Shown piece after piece: positions 9,027 to 18,947 of a stretch of DNA of 64,000 nt. Numbering within the stretch: the stretch's first letter is position 1; each line of letters opens with the position of its first letter. Source of the DNA: Buchnera aphidicola (Chaitophorus viminalis) (GTDB taxonomy: Bacteria; Pseudomonadota; Gammaproteobacteria; Enterobacterales; Enterobacteriaceae); NCBI RefSeq assembly GCF_026122795.1, contig NZ_JAIWQV010000003.1, positions 16,006-80,005 on the forward strand, given 5' to 3'. The notes below the pieces were generated by a model. That model had not been told where the DNA came from, did no database searches, and saw only the letters and a list, made by a program, of their open reading frames with translations. Both the position numbers and the translations under genes were made by a program.

Positions 9027-10961
9027 ATGTTTTATGATAACAGTATATTAATACAGTTAAAAAAAAAATTTAAAAAAAAAACACTTAGAATTGAAGGAAT
9101 AGTAAAAAAATCTGAGAAAGGTTTTGGATTTTTAGAAACAGATTCAAAAAATAGTTATTTTATACCTCCAAAAAAAATAAAAAAAGTGATGCATGGAGAT
9201 AAAATAATTGCTAAAATAGGATTTTCTAAAAATAGAGAAATAGTTATTCCAGAAAAACTTATAAAATCTTTTTTACAAGTTTTCATTGGTAGACTTCAAA
9301 AAATTAATCAACAATTTTTTATTGTACCAAATTATATTTTTTTAAAAGAATATATTCCATGTACATTTTTAATAGATCAAAATTCTGAATTTAAATCAGG
9401 AGATTGGTTTATAGCTAAATTAACTAAGCATAAATTAAATCATGATTCTTTTCATGCTAATTTAATTAAATTTATTGCAAAAAAAGAAGATCCATTTATA
9501 TCATGGTGGATAACTTTATCTAAATATAATTTAAAAAAGAAAGAACCTAAAGTTGATGTAAAAAATATTTCGTTTTTTGATTCTGAAAAAAGATTAGATT
9601 TAACAAATTTATCTTTTATAACTATAGATAATAGCAGTACTAAAGATATTGATGATGCATTATTTATAAAAAAACTTGGTAATAATTTTAAATTAATAGT
9701 AGCTATATCTGATACTACATCTTTTATTCATTCTAAAAGTAAATTAGATATTATTGCAGCAAAAAGAGCTTTTACTAATTATTTACCTGGATTTAATATT
9801 CCCATGTTACCAAGAATATTGTCTGAAGATTTATGTTCATTAAAACCAAATCAAAAACGTCCAGTATTAGCATGTAAAATGATTATTTCTAAAACAGGAA
9901 AAATACAAAAAAATAGTGAATTTTTTTTAGCATGGATTAAATCTAAAGAAAAGTTATCATATCAAAATGTTTCAGATTGGTTAGAAAAAAAAAATAGTTG
10001 GATTCCATCTACGAAAAATATTCAAAAACAATTAAAACTTTTAAAAAAATTATGTATTTCTAGAATTGAATGGAGAAAGAAATATGCTCTAATTTTTCCA
10101 GAAAGATTAGAATATAAATTTCATTTATCTTCTAATGGTGAAGTTTTAAAAATTTCTAATGAAAAAAGAAGAATTGCTCATAAAATAGTAGAAGAATGTA
10201 TGATATCTGCTAATATTACTGCAGCAAATTTTTTATCTAAAAAAATTGGTTTTGGATTATACAATAATCATTCTGGTTTTGATATATCTGATGCTAAACA
10301 AATTTCATTATTACTTAAAAAAAATAATATTTTTATTACTTCAAAAGAAATCTTGACTTTAAAGGGATTTCGTAGTTTATATAAAATTTTAAAAAAAAAT
10401 AAATATAAATATTTAAATAACAGAATTAGAAAATTTCAATCTTTTAGTGAATTTAGTTTAATTCCTAATCCTCATTATGCTTTAGGATTGAAAAGATATG
10501 CTACATGGACTTCACCAATTAGAAAATATGGAGATATAATTAATCATAGATTTTTAAAATCAATTATTTTAGGTTGTCAACCTGAAATAATAAATCAAAA
10601 TACTATAAAAAAGATTTCTGATCAAAAAAGAAAGCATAGATTATCAGAAAAAGAAATAGTAGAATTATTGTATATTCAATATTTTAGTAAAAATAATTTT
10701 AAAAATAAAATATTTCAATCTGAAATAATAGATGTTTTAAGAGGAGGTATTCGTGCAAAATTATTAGACACAGGAGCTAATGTTTTTATTCCTAATTCAT
10801 TTATTCATAATATTCGTTCAGAATTAGAGTTAAATTTAGAAGATGGATTAATTTATGTGAAAAAGAAAATATTACATCAAATATCAGATATTATTCAAGT
10901 TAAAATAATAGATATTAAAAAAGATACAAAAAGTATTATAGCAAAAGTAATTCAAAATTAA
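9027..10961 (+). CDS. rnb: exoribonuclease II
   Basis: Processive 3'-5' hydrolytic exoribonuclease that degrades mRNA. 644 aa, the same length as E. coli RNase II. N-terminal cold-shock-like domains (G-F-G-F-L near residue 33) are followed by the RNB catalytic domain. That domain has the acidic cluster D-N-S-S-T-K-D-I-D-D-A near residue 203 that holds two metal ions, and T-S-P-I-R-K-Y-G-D near residue 497. A C-terminal S1 domain follows. A full-length copy suggests RNA turnover is still under selection. Confidence 0.96.
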   Translation: MFYDNSILIQLKKKFKKKTLRIEGIVKKSEKGFGFLETDSKNSYFIPPKKIKKVMHGDKIIAKIGFSKNREIVIPEKLIKSFLQVFIGRLQKINQQFFIVPNYIFLKEYIPCTFLIDQNSEFKSGDWFIAKLTKHKLNHDSFHANLIKFIAKKEDPFISWWITLSKYNLKKKEPKVDVKNISFFDSEKRLDLTNLSFITIDNSSTKDIDDALFIKKLGNNFKLIVAISDTTSFIHSKSKLDIIAAKRAFTNYLPGFNIPMLPRILSEDLCSLKPNQKRPVLACKMIISKTGKIQKNSEFFLAWIKSKEKLSYQNVSDWLEKKNSWIPSTKNIQKQLKLLKKLCISRIEWRKKYALIFPERLEYKFHLSSNGEVLKISNEKRRIAHKIVEECMISANITAANFLSKKIGFGLYNNHSGFDISDAKQISLLLKKNNIFITSKEILTLKGFRSLYKILKKNKYKYLNNRIRKFQSFSEFSLIPNPHYALGLKRYATWTSPIRKYGDIINHRFLKSIILGCQPEIINQNTIKKISDQKRKHRLSEKEIVELLYIQYFSKNNFKNKIFQSEIIDVLRGGIRAKLLDTGANVFIPNSFIHNIRSELELNLEDGLIYVKKKILHQISDIIQVKIIDIKKDTKSIIAKVIQN

Positions 10962-11010
10962 TTTAATAACGTTAATTATATAAGTTTTAATCAAAATATA
11001 AGGAAGATAT

Positions 11011-11667
11011 GTGAATATATTGAATTTTGATTTTACCATTTATATAAAATTTTTTATTAGTTTAGTTATATTAATTAATCCTATAGGTATGATACCAATT
11101 TTTTTAAGTATGACAAATCATTTTTCTGATAAAGAAAAAAATAGAATTAATTTAGTAGCAAATTTTTCAGCGTTTTTAATTTTATTAATATCTTTGTTTT
11201 TTGGTCATTCAATTTTAAAATTTTTTGCAATTTCTATATCATCTGTTAAAATTTCTGGAGGTTTATTAATTTTAACTATAGCATTTTCTATGATTAATAA
11301 TCATAATACTTCTTTATATTCAAAAAAAAAATATACTAAAAAAAATAATATACAAAGACATAATATTGCTATAATACCTTTAGCTATGCCTTTAATTGCT
11401 GGTCCTGGTGCTATTAGCACTACGATAATTTGGAGCATTCAAAATTCTAGTTTAACAAATATGATTTTTTTTAGTATAGTAATTTTTATATTTTTTATGC
11501 TTTGTTATTTTGTATTTCGTATTTCTCCATTTTTTATGTATTTTTTTGGTAAAACTGGTATGGAGATTATTACTAAAATTATGGGATTATTACTTATGTC
11601 TGTAGGAATAGAATTAATTACTTCTGGAATACGATTTATTCTTGATAAAAATGTTCATGATATTTAA
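11011..11667 (+). CDS. ychE: MarC-family inner-membrane protein YchE
   Basis: Integral membrane protein of the MarC/UPF0056 family; its transport role, if any, is not established. 218 aa with six hydrophobic segments. The family motif N-P-I-G-M-I-P-I-F near residue 23 and P-L-A-M-P-L-I-A-G-P-G-A-I-S near residue 127 are clear. The match is closer to E. coli YchE than to MarC or YhgN as I remember them, including the C-terminal I-M-G-L-L-L-M segment. The start is GTG at 11011 preceded by AAGGAAG; the ATG two bases upstream runs straight into a stop. Confidence 0.85.
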   Translation: MNILNFDFTIYIKFFISLVILINPIGMIPIFLSMTNHFSDKEKNRINLVANFSAFLILLISLFFGHSILKFFAISISSVKISGGLLILTIAFSMINNHNTSLYSKKKYTKKNNIQRHNIAIIPLAMPLIAGPGAISTTIIWSIQNSSLTNMIFFSIVIFIFFMLCYFVFRISPFFMYFFGKTGMEIITKIMGLLLMSVGIELITSGIRFILDKNVHDI

Positions 11668-11703
11668 AAATATTTGATCTTTTATGATACTATTTTAATT
11701 TAT

Positions 11704-12375
11704 ATGAAACCAAATAAAATTTATATTAGAAATTTAAAAAAAACTGATTGGAGTATTACTTCTAGTGCTATGCATATATTTACTAATTCTAGATCTCAGA
11801 AAACAATAGATGAATTATGGTTTACAGAACATAATTCAATTTTTACTACAGGTTTATTAGAAAAAAACAAAAATATTATTAAAAAAATACGTAATATTCC
11901 AATTGTTCAATGTAATAGAGGAGGTAAAATAACTTATCATGGTCCAGGACAGCAATTAGTTTATATGTTAATAAATTTAAAAGAAAAAAAAATTGGTATT
12001 AAAAAATTTCTTTTTTTGATTGAAAAAGTTGTAATTAAAACATTAAAAAAATTTCAGATTACTGCTTATACTATAAAAAATTCTCCAGGTATATATATTA
12101 ATAAAAAAAAATTTTGTTTTATAGGTTTACGTGTTAAAAATCATTGTTCTTTATATGGAATATCTTATAATATACATACTGATTTAAGTTTATATAAATA
12201 TATTAATCCTTGTGGAAATAAATTTATAAAAATTTTAAATTTAATAGATGTAATTCCTACAATTACAATGAATATTTTTAGAAAACAATTTATTAAAACA
12301 TTTTTAAATATTTTTAAATATCAAGAAAAATATCAATCTTCATATAATGTTTTTAATAAAATATATCAAAATTAA
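11704..12375 (+). CDS. lipB: octanoyl-[ACP]:protein N-octanoyltransferase LipB
   Basis: Moves octanoate from octanoyl-ACP to the lipoyl-domain lysine of dehydrogenase E2 subunits, before sulfur insertion by LipA. 223 aa from the ATG at 11704. The frame stays open 30 bases further upstream to a TTG, but homology begins at K-I-Y-I-R just after this ATG. R-G-G-K-I-T-Y-H-G-P-G-Q-Q is the acyl-binding motif; the catalytic lysine (N-K-K-K-F) and cysteine (I-N-P-C-G) are both kept. Paired with lipA 94 bases downstream. Confidence 0.95.
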   Translation: MKPNKIYIRNLKKTDWSITSSAMHIFTNSRSQKTIDELWFTEHNSIFTTGLLEKNKNIIKKIRNIPIVQCNRGGKITYHGPGQQLVYMLINLKEKKIGIKKFLFLIEKVVIKTLKKFQITAYTIKNSPGIYINKKKFCFIGLRVKNHCSLYGISYNIHTDLSLYKYINPCGNKFIKILNLIDVIPTITMNIFRKQFIKTFLNIFKYQEKYQSSYNVFNKIYQN

Positions 12376-12469
12376 TTTCTTTAGATTTATTCTTTATATA
12401 AAAATATTTTTTTGTAAAATTTGAATTATTTTACCTTAAAAATAAAATTTTAATTGAGATTTATTAAAT

Positions 12470-13327
12470 ATGTTAATAAAACCAAATTGGATTAAAATTA
12501 AATTTCCTACTAATCTTAATAATATTCAGAATGTTAAAAAAGTTTTAAGAAATAAATCTTTAAAAACTGTATGTGAAGAAGCTAGATGTCCAAATTTACA
12601 TGAATGTTTTAATAATGGAACTGCAACATTTATGATTTTAGGATCAATTTGTACACGTAAATGTCCTTTTTGTGCAGTAAAAAAAGGTCAACCGAAATAT
12701 TTAGATAAAAATGAACCTAAAAATTTAGCAAAAGTAATAAAAAAAATGAATTTAAGTTATGTGGTCATTACTTCTGTAAATCGTGATGATTTAAAAGATG
12801 GTGGATCTTTACATTTTTCTAAATGTATTAAAGAAATTAGAAAAATTAAAAATATTAAAATTGAAATACTAGTTCCAGATTTTAGAAAAAAAGAAAATTT
12901 AGCATTGACTTTGATTGGAAAAAATTTACCTGATGTTTTTAATCATAATTTAGAAAATGTTCCTAGATTATATAAATATATTCGTCCAGGAGCTAATTAT
13001 AAAAAATCTTTATATTTATTAAATAAATTTCATAAAAAATTTCCTCATATTCCAACTAAATCTGGATTAATGGTTGGATTAGGTGAAAAAAAAATTGAAA
13101 TATTACAAGTTATTAAAGATCTTTATAATAATGGAGTATCTATGTTAACTATTGGACAATATTTACAACCAAGTAAATTTCATATTTCTGTAAAAAAATA
13201 TTTTCATTTAGAAGAATTTGAAGAAATAAAAAATCAAGCTTTATTAATTGGTTTTAAGTATGTTTTTTGTGGTCCTTTAGTTCGATCATCATATCATGCT
13301 TTTGCACAATATAACGTAATTAAATAA
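12470..13327 (+). CDS. lipA: lipoyl synthase LipA
   Basis: Radical-SAM enzyme that inserts two sulfurs into protein-bound octanoate. The auxiliary 4Fe-4S cysteines are Cys35, Cys40 and Cys46 (C-E-E-A-R-C...C). The radical-SAM cysteines are Cys61, Cys65 and Cys68 (C-T-R-K-C-P-F-C). The C-terminal R-S-S-Y-H-A holds the serine that ligates the auxiliary cluster. 285 aa against 321 in E. coli, the missing part being about 36 poorly conserved N-terminal residues. Its likely client here is Lys45 of SucB. Confidence 0.97.
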   Translation: MLIKPNWIKIKFPTNLNNIQNVKKVLRNKSLKTVCEEARCPNLHECFNNGTATFMILGSICTRKCPFCAVKKGQPKYLDKNEPKNLAKVIKKMNLSYVVITSVNRDDLKDGGSLHFSKCIKEIRKIKNIKIEILVPDFRKKENLALTLIGKNLPDVFNHNLENVPRLYKYIRPGANYKKSLYLLNKFHKKFPHIPTKSGLMVGLGEKKIEILQVIKDLYNNGVSMLTIGQYLQPSKFHISVKKYFHLEEFEEIKNQALLIGFKYVFCGPLVRSSYHAFAQYNVIK

Positions 13328-13371
13328 TAATTATTTATAATAGAATATAATTTTTAATTAGAGGATTAAAA

Positions 13372-14136
13372 GTGTTATATACTAACTTAAAAAAAACCTA
13401 TAAAACAAAAATAATTATTGCATTAGATTATTCTAGTAAAAAAAAAGCATTAATGTTAATAAAAAATTTAAATCCAAAATTTTATAGATTAAAAATTGGA
13501 AAAGAAATGTTTTTTTTATTTGGTATAAATTTTTTAAAAAAAATTATACATTTAGGATTTAAAGTTTTTTTAGATTTAAAATTAAATGATATTCCTAATA
13601 CTGTTTTTCGAGCTATTAAATCTTTTTCTAAATTAAATTTATGGATGATTAGTATTCATGCATCTGGAGGAAAAGATATGATGAAATCTGCTAAATCAGC
13701 AATAAAATTTTTTAAAAAACCTCCTTTATTAATTTCTGTAACAGTTTTAAGTAGTTTTTCAAATAAAAATTTAAATGAAATAGGAATATATTCCTCTATT
13801 AATAAACAAATTTTATTATTAGCAAAGTTATCTAAAAAAATTGGTTTAGATGGTGTTGTATGTCCTGGAAGCGCTGTTAAAGATATAAAAAAAATTTTAG
13901 GAGCAGATTTTAAAATTATCACTCCAGGAGTTAGAATGTTAAATAGTTCTTTGCATGATCAAAAAAATGTAATTACTCCAGAAAAAGCAGTAAATTTAAA
14001 AATAGATTACATTGTTTTAGGTAGAATTATTACTTTTTCACAGAATCCAATTAATGATTTAAAAAAAATTTTTTTATTAATTAATAATAAAAAAAAAAAT
14101 TTTAATATTTTAAATATTAATAAAATATCAAACTAA
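13372..14136 (+). CDS. pyrF: orotidine 5'-phosphate decarboxylase
   Basis: Decarboxylates OMP to UMP, the last step of pyrimidine synthesis. 254 aa. The active-site block D-L-K-L-N-D-I-P-N-T near residue 66 keeps the Asp-Lys-Asp charge network (E. coli has D-L-K-F-H-D-I-P-N-T). H-A-S-G-G follows, and phosphate is bound by P-G-V-R near residue 186. It starts with GTG at 13372 behind an AGAGGA Shine-Dalgarno. The lysine/asparagine-rich tail of about 15 residues has no E. coli counterpart. Confidence 0.95.
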   Translation: MLYTNLKKTYKTKIIIALDYSSKKKALMLIKNLNPKFYRLKIGKEMFFLFGINFLKKIIHLGFKVFLDLKLNDIPNTVFRAIKSFSKLNLWMISIHASGGKDMMKSAKSAIKFFKKPPLLISVTVLSSFSNKNLNEIGIYSSINKQILLLAKLSKKIGLDGVVCPGSAVKDIKKILGADFKIITPGVRMLNSSLHDQKNVITPEKAVNLKIDYIVLGRIITFSQNPINDLKKIFLLINNKKKNFNILNINKISN

Positions 14137-14160
14137 CATTTTGAAAATTATAGAGATTTC

Positions 14161-14754
14161 ATGAGATTAAAAAAAATTGCACAATCTATATTACCTACAC
14201 GTTGGGGTAAGTTTTCGATTATTGCTTTTGAAGAAAGTAATAAAAAAAAAAATAATAATCATATAGCTTTAATTTATGGAAATATATATCGTCAAAAAAA
14301 AACTATATTAGCTCGTATTCATTCAGAATGCTTAACTGGAGATTCATTATTTAGCTTACGTTGTGATTGCGGAATACAATTAAAAACTTCATTAAATATA
14401 ATATCTCAAGAAGGTGCTGGAATTTTAATATATCATCGACAAGAAGGAAGAAATATAGGATTAATTAATAAAATTAAAGCGTATGCTTTACAAGATATGG
14501 GATTAGATACTGTAGAAGCAAATCATAAATTAGGTTTTTTATCCGATGAAAGAGATTTTAAAATTTGTTCAGATATTTTTAAATTATTAAAAATAAAAAA
14601 AATACGTTTATTAACCAATAATCCTAAAAAAGTTAAAATTTTAAGTAAACATGGTATTCAGATTCAAGAAAGAGTATCTTTAATTGTTGGTTTAAATAAA
14701 ATAAATAAATTTTATGTTCATACAAAAAAAAATAAAATGGGTCATTTTTTTTAA
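14161..14754 (+). CDS. ribA: GTP cyclohydrolase II
   Basis: Opens GTP to the first committed intermediate of riboflavin synthesis. 197 aa. The zinc ligands Cys57, Cys68 and Cys70 are in E-C-L-T-G-D...R-C-D-C-G. The catalytic R-Q-E-G-R-N-I-G-L motif and the C-terminal L-T-N-N-P-K-K guanine-binding segment are intact. It starts 24 bases after pyrF. Its presence argues that this symbiont can still start riboflavin synthesis; other rib genes are not in the window. Confidence 0.96.
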   Translation: MRLKKIAQSILPTRWGKFSIIAFEESNKKKNNNHIALIYGNIYRQKKTILARIHSECLTGDSLFSLRCDCGIQLKTSLNIISQEGAGILIYHRQEGRNIGLINKIKAYALQDMGLDTVEANHKLGFLSDERDFKICSDIFKLLKIKKIRLLTNNPKKVKILSKHGIQIQERVSLIVGLNKINKFYVHTKKNKMGHFF

Positions 14755-15011
14755 AGATAATAGGAATATTCAAACAAATAATAATTTTTTGTGATATTTT
14801 TTTTAATTTTTAAAATTTTTTATAGTATTTTAATTTTTATATTATTTTATTTTTAATTTACTATTTAAAAAAAAATTTATAATTTATAATTTTTTATATA
14901 ATATAAATTTTTATATAAATATAAAAATATTTTAAAAATATTTAATATAATTAAAATATTTTTTTATGAGTATATTTAATATCTAAAAAATAAATTAATT
15001 TTCTCTGTTTT
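14755..15011. other. ribA/yciA convergent intergenic region with A/T inverted repeat
   Basis: 257 bases between two convergent genes. No coding remnant is visible. A perfect 13-bp inverted repeat (arms 14923-14935 and 14951-14963, 15-base loop) made only of A and T could act as a bidirectional terminator, but pure A/T dyads arise easily in this composition. Confidence 0.35.
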
Positions 15012-15416
15012 TTATAAATTATTTTTATAAAAAATTTTTCTCGGTTTTCCTTTTTTATCTATAGCAACATAAATAAATTTTCCATATGTAGCTAGATATT
15101 CTTCTTGAATAGGCTTAGAATATAATCTTTTTACCCAAATTTCTATTTTTATTTTCATAGAACTAGTTCCAATTTTAATACATTTTCCATAGCAATTAAT
15201 AATATCTCCGATAGAGATCGGATAAATAAAAGAAACTTTTTTTGCTTGCGCTGTTACTACTCTACCTAAAGATATTTGTTTTGCTAAGATTGCTCCTCCC
15301 ATATCCATTTGTGACATTATCCATCCTCCAAAAATATTTCCATTAGCATTGGTATGATTAGGCATAGCTAAAGTTTTTAAAAGCATATTCTTTTTATTTT
15401 TAATATTTTCATTCAT
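15012..15416 (-). CDS. yciA: acyl-CoA thioester hydrolase YciA
   Basis: Hot-dog-fold thioesterase that hydrolyses a broad range of acyl-CoAs. 134 aa (E. coli 132). The conserved block P-x-H-T-N-A-N-G-N-I-F-G-G-W near residue 19 carries the catalytic Asn/Asp-region of the family, and F-I-Y-P-I follows the central helix. The role in a reduced symbiont is unclear; keeping CoA free or clearing acyl groups are possibilities. In E. coli yciA lies near the trp operon, and here it lies 143 bases downstream of trpA. Confidence 0.9.
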   Translation of the reverse strand: MNENIKNKKNMLLKTLAMPNHTNANGNIFGGWIMSQMDMGGAILAKQISLGRVVTAQAKKVSFIYPISIGDIINCYGKCIKIGTSSMKIKIEIWVKRLYSKPIQEEYLATYGKFIYVAIDKKGKPRKIFYKNNL

Positions 15417-15559
15417 TTTTTTTTTTTTTGTTCCTGTTTTAAAATTTTTAATTTTTATAAAATAATAAAAATATTTAAATATTAACTTAAATTTTTTAAA
15501 TTGATAATTTTCTTTAAAATTTAAATTTTGAATTTGTTTATTTAAATAACAAAAATATT

Positions 15560-16366
15560 TTATTTTAAATAAGTAGATTTTTTAAAAAAAATACATAATT
15601 TTTTAATTTTTTTAAGCATTTTATTTTCATTTAATAAATATTTTTCTATTAAAGAAATAATTTTTGAACCACATATAATGCCTGAAATTCCAGATTTAAA
15701 TATTAATTTTATATTAGTACATTTATTTATTCCAAAACCATTTAAAATAGGTGCAGATTTATTTTTTATTAACATATTAATTATTTTAATATTAATTTTT
15801 GTATTTTTTTTATGAATTCCTGTGACTCCAGTTCTAGATACTAAATATACATAATCTTGACTATATTTAGATATTTTTTTAATTAATATATTATTAGCAT
15901 TTGGAGGACATATATAAATTGAAGATATTTTATTTAATAAAGAATATTTACGAAATTCATATGATTCTTGTATAGGAACATCAGGAATAAGTACTGAATC
16001 TATTCCAGATTTATAACAATAATAATAAAATTTTTTGATACCAAAATTGAAAATTAAATTTGCATATATTAATAGTCCTATAGGTAATTTTTTATTTTCT
16101 TTACGTATTTTTTTTATCGTTTTAAAGATTTTTTTTATAGAAATTTTATTTTTTAAAGCACGTTTATTAGATTTTTGTATGATCGGTCCGTCTGCTAATG
16201 GATCTGAAAATGGTATACCAAGTTCTATAGCATCTGCTCCAGAAGAAATCACAGTTTTAATAATTTTTATAGATTGTTTTAAATTAGGATCACCTAAAAT
16301 TAAAAATGGAACAAAAATTTTTTCTGTATTTTTTTTATTATTAAACATAACTTTATATCGATTCAT
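15560..16366 (-). CDS. trpA: tryptophan synthase alpha chain
   Basis: Cleaves indole-3-glycerol phosphate and channels indole to TrpB. 268 aa, same as E. coli. The catalytic acids Glu48 and Asp59 lie in A-I-E-L-G-I-P-F-S-D-P-L-A-D-G. The phosphate site G-F-G-I and flexible loop 6 (S-R-T-G-V-T-G) are conserved. The start codon overlaps the last base of the trpB stop (TAATG), the tight coupling expected for equimolar subunits. Confidence 0.97.
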   Translation of the reverse strand: MNRYKVMFNNKKNTEKIFVPFLILGDPNLKQSIKIIKTVISSGADAIELGIPFSDPLADGPIIQKSNKRALKNKISIKKIFKTIKKIRKENKKLPIGLLIYANLIFNFGIKKFYYYCYKSGIDSVLIPDVPIQESYEFRKYSLLNKISSIYICPPNANNILIKKISKYSQDYVYLVSRTGVTGIHKKNTKINIKIINMLIKNKSAPILNGFGINKCTNIKLIFKSGISGIICGSKIISLIEKYLLNENKMLKKIKKLCIFFKKSTYLK

Positions 16367-17568
16367 TAAATTTCCTTAATATTTAGATCATTTTTTTTTA
16401 AAAATTTATTTACTGTTTCAATATCTTTATCTCCTCTTCCAGATAAATTTACAATAAATATTTGTTTTTTATTTTTATTTTTATTCATTAATTGTAATGC
16501 ATATGATAAAGCATGAGATGATTCTAATGCTGGAATAATACCTTCTTTTTTTGATAATAACAAAAAAGCTTTAATAGCATCTATATCTAATACAGAAACA
16601 TATTTTACTACTTTATTTTTTTTTAACCATGCATGTTCTGGACCTACTGAAGGAAAATTTAATCCAGAAGAAATTGACCATGATTTTTTAATTTGTCCTT
16701 CTTTCGATTGTAAAATTAAAGATTTCATTCCAAAATAAATACCTGTAGTACCTTTAGTTAATGAAGCGCTATGTTTTTTTGTTTGAAGACCTTTTCCAGC
16801 AGCTTCTACTCCAATTAAAGATATAGATTTATTATTCAAAAAAGATTCAAATATTCCAATAGAATTAGATCCTCCTCCTACGCAAGCTATTATTGAATTT
16901 GGAAGTTTATTTTCTTTTAATAAAATTTGTTTAATGGTTTCTTGACCAATTATTTTTTGAAAATATTTTACTATTTTCGGGTAAGGATGAGGTCCTGCTA
17001 CTGTTCCTAACATATAATATGCTGTATTATAGTTTTCTGACCAATCTCGCATAGCTTCATTACATGCATCTTTTAATGTCGAGTTTCCAGAATTTACCGG
17101 AATTATTTTTGCTCCCATTAATTTCATTCGTAAAACATTTGAATATTGACGTTGAATATCTTTTTCTCCCATATAAATTCTACATTTTAAATTTAATCTA
17201 GCACATACAAGAGCTGATGCAACTCCATGTTGTCCTGCTCCTGTTTCTGCAATAATTTCTTTTTTATTCATTTTTTTAGCTAATAATGCTTGTCCTAGAA
17301 CTTGATTAGTTTTATGTGCTCCTCCATGTAATAAATCTTCTCTTTTTAAATAAATTTTAGTTTTTGTTCCTTGTGTAATATTTTTACATAATGTTAATGG
17401 AGTAGGTCGTCCTGCAAAATTTTTTAATAATTCATTAAATTTTTTTTTAAACTTAATATTTTTTTTTTCTTGAAGAAAACATTTTTCTAATTCATTTAAT
17501 GCAGGAATTAATATTTCTGGAACGAATTGTCCTCCAAATTTTCCAAAATATGAATTATTTTTTTTCAT
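16366..17568 (-). CDS. trpB: tryptophan synthase beta chain
   Basis: PLP enzyme that joins indole and serine to form tryptophan. 400 aa. The PLP Schiff-base lysine is Lys86 in G-G-A-H-K-T-N-Q. The phosphate-binding run G-G-G-S-N is near residue 228, and Glu of E-T-G-A-G-Q-H-G is intact. Serine comes from serC/glyA metabolism encoded elsewhere in the window. Overlaps trpC by 4 bases (ATGA). Confidence 0.97.
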   Translation of the reverse strand: MKKNNSYFGKFGGQFVPEILIPALNELEKCFLQEKKNIKFKKKFNELLKNFAGRPTPLTLCKNITQGTKTKIYLKREDLLHGGAHKTNQVLGQALLAKKMNKKEIIAETGAGQHGVASALVCARLNLKCRIYMGEKDIQRQYSNVLRMKLMGAKIIPVNSGNSTLKDACNEAMRDWSENYNTAYYMLGTVAGPHPYPKIVKYFQKIIGQETIKQILLKENKLPNSIIACVGGGSNSIGIFESFLNNKSISLIGVEAAGKGLQTKKHSASLTKGTTGIYFGMKSLILQSKEGQIKKSWSISSGLNFPSVGPEHAWLKKNKVVKYVSVLDIDAIKAFLLLSKKEGIIPALESSHALSYALQLMNKNKNKKQIFIVNLSGRGDKDIETVNKFLKKNDLNIKEI

Positions 17569-18947
17569 TTTTTTTTCCTTATAATATAATTTCTTATAAT
17601 TTTAAATATTTTTTTTATTTTATGTTTATCTTTAATTCCTATACTTTTTTCTAATCCAGAATTAAAATCTAAACCAAAGAAATTAGATTGTAATGCTTTT
17701 TGAACATTTGTTAAATTTAGTCCACCTGATAATATAATTTCTTTTAAATTTTCATTTTTTAATATTTTCCAATTAAAACTTTTTCCACTTCCTGGATTAA
17801 TATTATCAAATAAATATTTATTAACATTTAAAAATTTTTGATAAAAATATATATTTTTATTTACTCCTATAGATTTCCAAATTTTTATTTTATATCCTAA
17901 ATGTTTTATAAGAGTTTGTATATATTCTTCATTTTCTGTTCCGTGTAATTGTATAGTTTTTAGATTTAATAATGAAACTTTTTTAATAATTTCACTAATA
18001 TTTTGATTTTGAAATACTCCTACAAATTTTAAATTTTTAATAGAAGTAATTTTTTCTGCTTTTTTAAAATTTATTTTTCTTGGAGAATTTTTACAAAAAA
18101 TTAATCCACCATAAATTGCTCCATATTTTTCTGATATTTTTGCATCTTTTATTCGTGTTAAACCACAAATTTTATTATTCCCAAAAATAATTTTTTTAAC
18201 TGCTATACTTAAGTTTTTTTTTTTCATTAAACTAGAACCAATTAAGAATCCATTTACTATAGAAGATAATTTTCTAAGTTGAAAATTTTTATAGAATCCA
18301 GATTCGCTAATAATGATTGCTTTTTTATGAATTAAAGGAGCTAGATTATAGGTATTATTGATATCGATTGAAAGATTTTTTAAGTTACGATTATTAATTC
18401 CAATTACTTGAGCTTTTAAATATATTGCTCTTTTTAATTCTTGTATATTATGTACTTCTGTTAAAATACCTAAATTCATATTTTTACATAAATTTGATAA
18501 AAAAATATATTCATTATCATTTAAAACAGATAACATTAATAAAACAGCATCTGCTTGATAATATCTAGCTAAATATATTTGATATGGATCAAAAATAAAA
18601 TCTTTACATAAAATAGGTTGTGATACTTGATTTCTTACGATAGATATGTTTTCTATATTTCCATGAAAATAATGATTTTCTGTGATTACTGAAATTACAT
18701 CAGCGTATTTTTTATATACAGAGGAAATTTCATTTAAATTAAAATTTTTATTAATTATTCCTAATGAAGGTGAAGATTTTTTACATTCTAAAATAAAAGA
18801 AATTTTATTTTTATTTAAAGATTTAATAAAACTTCTAGTTTTTATAGAAATTTTTTTTTGTAAATATTGAATTGGTTTTTTAATTTTTTGATTTTCAATC
18901 CATTTTTTTTTTTTAATTAAGATTTTTTTTAATGTTGTTTGAATCAT
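17565..18947 (-). CDS. trpC: bifunctional indole-3-glycerol-phosphate synthase / phosphoribosylanthranilate isomerase
   Basis: Fused TrpC-TrpF as in enterobacteria, 460 aa (E. coli 452). The N-terminal half (to about residue 255) is the IGP synthase barrel with catalytic lysine in E-C-K-K-S-S-P-S. The C-terminal half is the PRA isomerase barrel with catalytic Cys in I-C-G-L-T-R and Asp in G-L-D-F-N-S-G. Both active sites look intact. Overlaps trpD upstream and trpB downstream, each by an ATGA. Confidence 0.97.
   Translation of the reverse strand: MIQTTLKKILIKKKKWIENQKIKKPIQYLQKKISIKTRSFIKSLNKNKISFILECKKSSPSLGIINKNFNLNEISSVYKKYADVISVITENHYFHGNIENISIVRNQVSQPILCKDFIFDPYQIYLARYYQADAVLLMLSVLNDNEYIFLSNLCKNMNLGILTEVHNIQELKRAIYLKAQVIGINNRNLKNLSIDINNTYNLAPLIHKKAIIISESGFYKNFQLRKLSSIVNGFLIGSSLMKKKNLSIAVKKIIFGNNKICGLTRIKDAKISEKYGAIYGGLIFCKNSPRKINFKKAEKITSIKNLKFVGVFQNQNISEIIKKVSLLNLKTIQLHGTENEEYIQTLIKHLGYKIKIWKSIGVNKNIYFYQKFLNVNKYLFDNINPGSGKSFNWKILKNENLKEIILSGGLNLTNVQKALQSNFFGLDFNSGLEKSIGIKDKHKIKKIFKIIRNYIIRKKK

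Noticed and set aside
11011..11667. Assignment as MarC or YhgN
   Set aside because: All belong to one family, but the N-terminal and loop segments fit remembered E. coli YchE better; the symbol remains slightly uncertain.
11674..11703. Upstream TTG start extending LipB by 10 residues
   Set aside because: The extension has no similarity to the family; the ATG at 11704 is directly before the conserved N-terminus.
13656..13922. Open frame antisense to pyrF
   Set aside because: Shadow of a conserved gene, no features of its own.
14923..14963. 13-bp pure A/T inverted repeat between ribA and yciA as a definite terminator
   Set aside because: Stems made only of A and T are expected often at this base composition, so it is only noted, not claimed.
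16035..16379. Open frame antisense to trpA
   Set aside because: Shadow of trpA; hydrophobic appearance follows from the complementary codons.
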